Shown here one piece after another: positions 56,157 to 64,000 of a stretch of DNA of 64,000 nucleotides; the first letter of the stretch is position 1, and each line of letters begins with the position of its first letter. Where the stretch lies: the NCBI GenBank assembly GCA_037176705.1, contig CM073890.1, positions 98,012,591 to 98,076,590 of the forward strand, written 5' to 3'. Both the position numbers and the translations under genes were made by a program. The notes below the pieces were generated by a model, which was not told the DNA's origin, made no database searches, and worked only from the letters and a program-made list of their open reading frames with translations. Origin of the DNA: Molossus alvarezi. Taxonomy: Eukaryota; Chordata; Mammalia; Chiroptera; Molossidae.

Positions 56157-56374
56157 TTTTAATGATTTTTCTTTATTGATTTAACAGAGAGAGGAAGGGA
56201 GAGGGAGAGAGAGATAGAAACATGGGTGAGAGAGAACATCGCCTGGCCGCCTCCTGCGTGCCCCCCACTGGGGATCGGACCCAAAACCTGGGCATGTGCC
56301 CTGACCAGGAATCGAACCGGTGACCTCTTGGTGCCTGGGCCGACGCTCAACCACTGAGCCACACAGGCTGGGCA
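56157..56374 (-). mobile_element. Ves-type SINE, type B
   Basis: Minus-strand copy. From 56374 it reads GCCCAGCCTGTGTGGCTCAG, B box GGTTCGATTCC, then the CT body and TGTTAAATCAATAAAG. A 17-bp target duplication ctctYRgacttattta-like lies at 56140-56156 and 56375-56391 with few mismatches. Confidence 0.94.
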
Positions 56375-56391
56375 CTCTCGGACTTATTTAA

Positions 56392-58434
56392 GTGCCCTGT
56401 CCTTCCAAGGGGTGACACAACACTGTGTACTATGTGTTTGCCCAAAACTTTCTCTACACCAATATTATCTCACTTTAAAGAAAAAAAAAATGACTCCTTA
56501 ACCTAAAATACTTATTACTAATTAGCATTACTTGTAACCTTTTATATAAATATGCATGCAAGGTGTGTGTATACATGTAGATACAGACCCAAAAATATGT
56601 ATGCAGAAGCATGGGTATGTGTATGTTTATAGACACACACTAAACACACATGTGTACAAGTATGTACTCATCTTTGATTTTTGTTAGGTTACAGCTGTTT
56701 TAGCCTCCCTTTCCAAAAGCTAACTTTGGGGAACATTTTTGATTCAATGACAGAATTAGAGCAGCCTGCCCACTGAGTTCTGCATCATTCCAGTGTTCTA
56801 AGAGAGTGGCGCTGGTGGTTTGAAGGGTTAACAATAACTGTGCTCCACTGTTTTATTTTATTTACTCTGTATTACCTCAGAAGTAGAAATTTAAAAGTTT
56901 AAAAGGCTAAGGTCCAGTAGAGAGAGAGAATGTGATCATTTCCAAGAGCATATTAATCCCAAGGATAGAAACACAGTGAAACATGGACCAGGAAAGTATA
57001 CCTAGAAATAGTGGAGTAAAGTCCCGAGGGAAAGTCTGGGTTCTTTCACCTATTAGGAAAAGGTCCTGTTTATTCTACATAATTCAGGCGAAGCCAAAAA
57101 TAACTGTCGTGAGTACAATAACAAAGTATATGATCCTAAACAAAAATTAAGTGAGACTGCATAAATGTATAGGTCTATGTTGAGCAAACAATAGAAAAAT
57201 GTTGGTGACTGCTTTATTATAGGTATTGTTATGAAGCTTGAGAAATACCAAGTTGGCTAAAATATTGTTCCAACCCCGAGAAAGCCCACATTCTAGTTTA
57301 GGAGAACTAGCAATAAATATTACAACCCAGACATATGACCCAGATTCTTGAAAATATTGAACATGAGCCACTAACTCTCTTGGGAAGGTTGCAGGATTCT
57401 TTTCAGAAAGCAGTTATATTTAACCTTCCTGAAAGCATGTGTGAAAGGAGGGTCCAGGACAGCACCCGGAGAAGAGGGCATCCTCCCGACTCCAGCCTGC
57501 CGCGTGTCTCTGAACCAGACCCCTCAGGAACGCAGCTCAGGGCAGACGGTCTGCTCCTGCTCCGGTCCTGATGTCTGCTCATGTTTAATACTCTTCCTAA
57601 AACATCAGTGTCGTCGCAGCTACTACTTCTCATCATTTTCTCTTCCATTTCTCTTTTGTTTACCCACTGCAAACACAGGTTGATAGCTTATCTAATCATT
57701 TATTTCCCCAAAACACTTGTCAGCGATTTTAATAGGTCTGTGCGTGGTTTCTCTACTCATAGTTACAGTTTTTGTATATTTCCAGGGTGATTACATTACT
57801 CAAGTTACTGATCTACGTGTACACTCAAGAATGTGTACTTTAATCCCCACGATTCTAATAGTGAAAACTGCTTTTGGTGATATTGTTTGATAAAGACCAT
57901 CAAGACACCCTTTGTTGGAGCATTGTTGAGTTAGAGGTCTGGCGGGACATTTGGCATGCTTACCCAGAGATCACATTTGCTCCATCAGCAGCTGAAAGAG
58001 AATTTTTAAACTTTTTCTGAACATTCTGGACCCCAGTTCAGAAACGATTCCTGAGGTGGGTGTTTGTACAATGTACAACAGAAAAAATTAGTTGAGGAAA
58101 GCAACACTAGACTAAGTAATTGATAAATTTTTCAATATTTATATATAAGCATATATAAAACTTAACTGCAGTTTATTTAAAGCTACGTAATCACTGTGTG
58201 GTCCTGATGTTTACTACTAATTTCTCCATTTAGGATATTGATAAAACATCTAGTCAGGAGCTGCTAAGAGAGGCAGATAAACAAACAAACAAACAAACAA
58301 AACAGTTTCCTATATTCATTTGAAATCTTGTTTCATTTTCTTGTTTCTATGTCCCCAGTTGGTCCTCTTTTTATGCCCAAAGCCAGTCCTTGTCCTGTGG
58401 TAACTTCCATGGAACCAGTCATATTTGTATGCAT
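56392..58434. other. Unannotated DNA
   Basis: Alternating ACAC/ATGT low-complexity DNA lies at about 56560-56665. A GC-richer stretch lies at 57440-57580, with overlapping 78-89 codon frames on both strands. A (CAAA)n run lies at 58278-58301. No gene recognised. Confidence 0.5.
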
Positions 58435-58450
58435 AAAAGTTGATGTACTT

Positions 58451-58542
58451 GGCCCTGGCTGGTTTGGCTCAGCAGTTGGAGCGTTGACCTGTGGACCAGA
58501 GAGTCCTGGGTTTGATCCCTGTTGGGGCACATACCAAAAAAA
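58451..58542 (+). mobile_element. SINE tRNA-head only, with own A-tail and duplication
   Basis: Holds only the tRNA-related head: GGCCCTGGCTGGTTTGGCTC, A box TGGCTCAGCAGTTGGAG, B-box-like GGTTTGATCCC, 'gttggggcacatacc', then a pure A run. The Ves body and tail are absent. A 16-bp target duplication aaaagttgatgtaYYt lies at 58435-58450 and 58543-58558. It is therefore an insertion of about 90 bp, not a later deletion. Confidence 0.88.
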
Positions 58543-58558
58543 AAAAGTTGATGTATCT

Positions 58559-61079
58559 GAAATATTAGTTGCAGAACATTCTGAGTGTAATTGCTTAAAG
58601 CGCATCAACTGTATTTTTTCTTTGTTTGCTGTCTCTGATACTTATTAGCTACTGGGAAAAAGCCATGTGCAATTTAAAGTGGACTGTCTCTTTAGAGCTT
58701 TCTGACTCTAACTCTAGAGCAGCTGTTTGAGTCCCGGGGCAGAAGTGATAATAGACACGGGAGAGCACACTTCATACACTGCCTTGAAAATTGAAGGGAA
58801 AATCCCTTCGTGTTCTAATTGAAAATTCTTCCCACATTACTGAGAGAATAACTAGAGAGTAAATGATTGATACATCTGTATAACTCAGCTCCACATAAAT
58901 TTGATTTCGACTAGTTCAACTTTTGAAAATCTAACACGAGTACAGATTTTACCTTTGAAACTTTACTGAAATGCCCCCAATCAACTATTGCCTGTCATAA
59001 AATAATAACAATAAAAAATACTAGCTTAAAACATATCAGGCACTGTTTTGAATATTTTCCAACCAAGAACATAGCACAGAGCCCAGATAATACCTAATGA
59101 ATTATACTAAGTGTATCATACTAGTAAAGTGACAAGAACTTTGATGAATTAAAACTATTATTTAAAACAAAGTTTTAATCCTAATACTATTTAGGGGGTG
59201 GTTAATTGACTTATTTCAATTAACTTCTGGTTTCTAAGCTGAAGTCTGTGTCAGTCCAGAGGACATGGTTAACCTTTATAATTAGATTTTTATATTCCAA
59301 AATCATGTGTGTTTTAGTAACTAAAGCCCCCCCCCCTTTTTAAAGAACAATACCACCAAATGGGGTGTTTGCAGTGCAGTACACTGCGGCGCTCTGGGCC
59401 TGTTTGCTGCCACCTCTTAAACAAGAGATACCAAATGAAAGAAGTGTCAGATGGTCCCATGAAGACACTGACTTGTGCTTTTCAACCATTGGCACCTGGC
59501 ATAACAAAAAGGTTGGTTGCTTTGACATTGTTTCATGTTGCAAAAATCTGCAATTTTATTGTTTACAAATGCTAACCTCTTTCCAAAATACCCATTTTCC
59601 TTAATTATAGAGAAATTTTTACATTGAAATAACTTTTTTTTGTATATTGCAAATTAAAATATAATGTGTTTTGAGGATGATACCTCTAAATAGGATAACA
59701 GGAGAGAGTTGAAAGGTTCCTTTGCCCCCTCCCCCATCACTCCCAATCATGACCTTGGCTGTTCCATAGAATGTAAAATGCTTGGTTAGGGAAAGTTTAA
59801 TAATAGTAATATGTCCTTATACATTGCTCATAAAGATACATATATAATTTATGTTTCCTAAATATATTTGTTTTTAGAAATAGTGTTTCACTACGGTTTT
59901 AATTCTGGTTATTAAAAATATATTTATTCAAGATACTGGTGGTATTTTTATTAAACTATATTAAAATAGCCTTTATAAAAGAGTTCTTAAGTTGTTCCTT
60001 TGAGAAATACACACTGTGAGTGGGGAACTGGTGACAGTTTGAAGTAAAAACAATTTGTGAATGATTTTTGATGGTTGCCTAGGTAAATAAATATATAGCA
60101 ACTAAAACTTTAAATAAAGAAATACATATACAAATGTTTAAGTAAATAACTCCTTTATATCATAAAAATGTGAAGTGGTAGATAATTTGCTTTCAAAGAA
60201 CTTCTTCCCTTCCTTCAAAGTAGATAGATCAACATATACCAAAGAAAACTATCTCCTCTGAGTTATAAAATTTGGTATATAACTAAAAATAGGGGTTTTT
60301 TTTTTGTTTGTTTTTGTTTTAGTTTATTTTAAAATGTGAGATTACAAATGCTGCCTATTTGATTAAGAAAAGAAGACGGACTTTTGATGTCAAAACAAAT
60401 TTCTCTAAATTGTGTTCTACCTAGAATTAGAACAGATTTATCTAGGACAGATGTACTATTCTCTCTAGAATATAAACATATGATCTCAAATTTGGTATTG
60501 CTCTTTTTAAATTCTGCTTCCTCTCCCAAAATACCAGCTCTCCTGTTCATGAGGATTTCACAAAGTGCTTTACTATTTTACCATTTAATATATGCACATA
60601 AAACCTATTTTATAGTTTATTGTTGGGATACACTTTTAATAATATGTATTGGTGTTACATGAAAATATATATTTTTATTCATTTAAAATTTTTTCTTTTC
60701 TTTTCACCCTCTCTCCCTTCTTCCTTTGTTTCTTCTTTCTTTTCTTTCTCTTTTTATTTTTTAATTAACTTTTTAAGTAGCATCTCAAGGAAATTTACTA
60801 CTGTGAAATTATTTTGGCTTTTTCCTTTGCTTGGTGTCTCAATAATCTTTTTTTATATACTAATAGTTTTGCTGCTTGACTTTATTTTATATTGAAAGTT
60901 GAATCAAACATGACTTTTTATAGATATAAAGTTAAATTTGCATTAAACAAAATTTGATATAAATAGATATTACATTGTTTAAAGTACCATAAAACTTAGT
61001 AATATAGTTTAATTCATTCTACTTTTAGACTTTAAAAATGCATTCCTTAAATAAAGAATATTTTGCATACCAGTTAAAA
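58559..61079. other. Unannotated AT-rich DNA
   Basis: A (C)n run lies at about 59326-59336. The part at 59350-59420 is locally GC-richer. A CT-rich tract lies at 60695-60760. No gene or repeat recognised over 2.5 kb. Confidence 0.5.
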
Positions 61080-61515
61080 TGCTGAGCATCTTAAATTTTT
61101 TTTCGTTTATTTCATTTTTCAATTACAGTTTACATTCAATGTTATTTTGTTTAGTTTCAGGTGCAAAGCATGCTGGTTAGACAATCATGTACTTTACAAA
61201 GTGGTCCCCTGATAATTCCAGTACCCACTTGGCACTGTACATAGTTATTACAATATTATTGACTATATTCCCTATGCTGTACTTTACATCCCCATGACTA
61301 TTCTGTAACTACCAATTTGTACTTCTTAATCCCTTCTTTTTCTACCAGCTCCCCTCTGTCAACCATCAGTTGGTTCTCCATATCTATGAGTCTGTTTCTA
61401 TTTTGTTTTTTCATGTATTTTGTTCTTTTGATTCTACATATAAGTGATATATTATATGGTATTTGTTTTCCTCTGTTCACTTTCACCTCATTAGTTTCAG
61501 CATAGTACTGCAAGT
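61080..61515 (-). mobile_element. L1 3' UTR, part of complex L1
   Basis: Antisense L1 3' UTR: 'ttcaattacagtttacattc', 'gtttcaggtgcaaagcatgc', 'gactatattccctatgctg', 'ctcccctctgtcaaccatcag', 'tatgagtctgtttctattttg', 'tctacatataagtgatatatt'. The T-rich left edge at 61095-61102 is the A-tail. It ends abruptly at the inverted ORF2 piece. Confidence 0.85.
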
Positions 61516-62495
61516 CTTAACAACAGCCATCAAACAAAAATAATATATAAAAAGTATCCATATTGGAAAGGAAGAAGTAAAACTGTCATTATTTGCAGAT
61601 GACATGAGACTGTATACAGAAAACCCTAAAGATTCCACCAAAAAATTTTTAGAAATGATAAATGAATTTGGTAACATAGCAGGATACAAAATAAATATTC
61701 AGAAATCAGTTGCATTTTTGCACACCAATAATAAACTCTCAGAAAGGGAATATCATTTACAGTTGCATGAAAAAATAATGAAATCTCCAGGAATAAATTT
61801 AACCAAGGAGGTAAAAGACCTGTACTTGGAAAATGATAAGACAGTAAAGAAAGAAATTAAAGAAGATACTAATAAATGAAAGCATATACTGTGCTGATCG
61901 ATAGAAAGAATGAACACCATTAAAATGTCCATACTACCCAAAGTAATGTATAGATTTAGTGCAATTGCTATAAAAATAAGTGATATTTATCACAGAACTG
62001 AAACAACTGATCTAAAACTTATATTGAACCACAAAAAAAACCTTGAATATTCATAGCAATCTCAAGAAAGAAGAAGAAAATTGGAAGTATGCTACCAAAT
62101 CTCAAACTATGCTACAAGGCGATTGTAATCAAAACAGCATGATACTAGCACAAAAACAGACACCTAGATCAGTGAAACAGAATTAAAAGTTCAGAAATAA
62201 ACCCACACCTAAAAGAGGCAAGAACATGCAATGGGATAAAATCAGTGTATCTAATAAATGGTGTTGGGAAAATTGGACAGATATGTACAAAAAAAATTAA
62301 ACTAGATCACCTCCTTACAACCATATACAAGAATAAACTCAAAATGGATTAAAGAATAAAATGTATAACTCAAAACCATAAAACTTCTAGAAGACAACAT
62401 AGGCAGGAAATTCTCTGACATTTCTCTTAGCGGTATTTTTTCTGACAAGGAAAACAAAAGAGAAAACAATAAACAGGGACTGCATCAGACTAAAA
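61516..62495 (+). pseudogene. L1 ORF2 RT to C-terminal piece, inverted
   Basis: Sense-strand ORF2 fragment opposite to both its neighbours. The RT motif F-A-D-D-M is intact at 61592-61606, followed by ENPKDSTKKFLEMINEFG and AGYKINIQKSVAFLHTN. Further text to 62495 follows the thumb and C-terminal region ('aaatggattaaag', 'aaaacttctagaagac'). Frameshifts and stops break it after about 61879. No endonuclease part is present. Confidence 0.85.
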
Positions 62496-62496
62496 A

Positions 62497-62805
62497 GTTT
62501 CTCTTCCAAATCACTGATTTGATCTTCTGCTTCATCTAATACGCTGTTTATTCTTTCTAGTGTATTCATTTCAGTTATTGTATTTTTCATTTGTGACTGG
62601 TTTTGTTTCGTGGTTTCCATGTTCTTTTTTTATGCTTACTATCTCTTTGTTGAAGTTGTCATTGAGTTCATTGATTCTTCCCCTAATTTCCTTGAGCATC
62701 CTAACAACCATTGTTTTGAACACTATCTGAGTTCAAAAGTTTGCTTGCCTCCATTTCGTTTGGTTCTTTTTCTGGGGATTCCTCCTGTTCTTTCATTTGG
62801 GACAT
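62497..62805 (-). pseudogene. L1 ORF1 N-terminus, truncated
   Basis: The start at 62805 gives MSQMKEQEESPEKEPNEMEA, as in L1 ORF1 N-termini. Coiled-coil text (ERINSVLDEAEDQISDLEEK) follows and is cut at about 62497, where inverted ORF2 begins. Frameshifts occur between. RNA-binding domains are missing. Confidence 0.78.
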
Positions 62806-64000
62806 GTTTTATTGTCTCCCCATTTTGGCTGCCTCTCTTTATTTGATTCTGTGTATTTCTGCTGTCTTTCCCAGGCTTGGTATGGTGGTCTGATACAGTA
62901 GTTGTCCTGTGAGGCTTAGTGGCGCAGTCTCTCTGATCACCTATGTTGGGTACTCTAGGAGTATCTCTTAGGTGAGTTATGTAAACTCTCTTGATGTAGT
63001 TGAGTTCTGATTGCTGTTGGCCCATCTGTAGGTGGGATTGACATTCAGGTTGGCTGACAGTGAGCATTGACCTTGTCCACGATTTACAAGCATCTGTGTG
63101 GGGGCTGACCCCATGAAGTTGCATTCTCCCCAGCAGGGTCTGGTGCCTGCTGAGATCACACTTTGGGGTTATAGCTTATGGTGCTAACTGGGTCATGAAC
63201 TAATATGGTCTGAAGCCAGCCACCAAGTGTGTTGGTTCAGGGATCTCTTGGAAAGGACATGGTGAAAGTCAATGTCAAATGCTCCCTGTGGCATGCCCTG
63301 GGCTACCTATTAGGAGCTACAACGTTATCCTTGGTTGGGGGCTGCCCATGCTGGACCTGGGTCCATGTGGAAGCGGACAAGTTATATACTGAGGCCTGCT
63401 TCCACCATACTGGGCCTGGGGTAGGTCAGGAAAAAGTTCCAAGGAATTCTAAGATCCACCTCCCCTGCCAGCTGTCTGTTAGGCATAGCCGCTAAAAGAG
63501 CTTCTGGCCATACATGGTTTGTTTGAGGCAGGTTCTCAGTGAGTCACCAGAGAGGGGCAGGTGGTATTCACCAGGTTAATACAGATTCAAACTTGGTGCC
63601 AGTACTGGGTCTGAGGCCACTCACAGTACCCCAAGGCCAGCTGCCACCTACCTACCCAGGTCCGGCAGACCTTTGTGGTATTTTGGGGTCTCAGGGAGAC
63701 ATCAGGGTGGAGCTAGTAGGGTTCTTCAGGCTAAAGCAGATTAAGAACTGGCTCTGCACAGGAATGGTGGGGTTTGTCAGGGGAGGGGAGGGTGGGGCAG
63801 AAATGGCCTTCACCCTACAGCCACACAGCTCAGGCTCTCCCTGTATTTCTGACGCCCGCTCTGACTTTGTCCAGGTTTCCTTTAGAATTATTCAAGAAAG
63901 ACAGCAACAGGGACCCAGGCTGCCTATAGCAGCAGATTCCTCTGCAGGGTGTGATCTTGGCAGGGTGGTGCCTCAGGGTGTTGGGAGGGCAGGACTAGTG
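62806..64000 (-). promoter_or_regulatory. L1 5' UTR, runs off window
   Basis: Shares 'ttttggctgcctctctttat', 'gtagttgtcctgtgaggc', 'ggcgcagtctctctgatcac' and 'gattgctgttggcccatctg' with the 5' UTRs at 18.8 and 38.1 kb. Moderately GC-rich. The element's 5' end lies beyond 64000. Frames of 60-133 codons here are UTR artefacts. Confidence 0.75.

Noticed and set aside
62723..63495. 133-codon and 88-codon frames
   Set aside because: They fall in the L1 5' UTR and ORF1 start on the minus strand, or in its complement. The first includes the true ORF1 N-terminus region but is not a host gene.
1..64000. A CRISPR array, phage, operon or other undescribed prokaryote-type system
   Set aside because: The whole window is vertebrate repeat-rich DNA. 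The only tandem arrays are microsatellites, a minisatellite and the 145-bp repeat, none with unique equal-length spacers.

Overview
The window reads as non-coding nuclear DNA from a bat, most likely a yangochiropteran. Twenty-two tRNA-derived SINE copies of the bat Ves type lie across it (head GCCCTGGCTGGTTTGGCTCAG, a CT-rich body and an A-rich tail). They sit beside mammalian L1, L2, MIR, MER5-like and MLT1 remnants. I found no protein-coding host gene, no functional RNA gene and no CRISPR or other prokaryote-style system. The long open frames are either chance frames in low-complexity DNA, frames inside SINEs, or pieces of L1 ORF1 and ORF2. The bat call rests on the SINE type, and I cannot name the species.

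Layout. 0-5 kb: old L1/L2 scraps, then a 0.54-kb pyrimidine-rich minisatellite at 2190-2730. 6-9 kb: four recent SINEs, two of them inside an old L1 3' UTR fragment. 9.3-16.6 kb: MER5-like, MIR and old L1 pieces, a 145-bp tandem repeat and a bat-type hAT MITE. 17.2-20.2 kb: an L1-type element on the minus strand with 5' UTR, ORF1 and 3' UTR but almost no ORF2, which is the HAL1 (half-L1) design; a SINE sits in its 3' UTR. 20-33 kb: AT-rich DNA with MIR and L2 relics and a four-SINE cluster at 27.7-29.1 kb. 33.5-39.85 kb: a 6.3-kb minus-strand L1 that is complete at its 5' end but cut at its 3' end, with a mariner-type MITE in ORF2 and a SINE in the 5' UTR. 40-61 kb: mostly unannotated AT-rich DNA with SINEs, MIR, L2, one MLT1 LTR, a perfect 14-bp inverted repeat and a small CpG-rich patch near 55.7 kb. 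61-64 kb: a complex L1 with an inverted ORF2 piece between a minus-strand 3' UTR and a minus-strand 5' UTR/ORF1; the last part runs off the window.

How the parts relate. The SINEs have no enzyme of their own, and their A-tails and target duplications fit L1-driven insertion. The three L1-type 5' UTRs (18.8-20.2, 38.1-39.8 and 62.8-64 kb) are recognisably related. In the two elements where it can be read, ORF1 stop and ORF2 start are one base apart. No L1 copy here is intact, so any mobilising machinery must come from elsewhere in the genome. Names such as MIR, L2, MER5, MLT1 and HAL1 are from memory of the consensus sequences, not from a database search.
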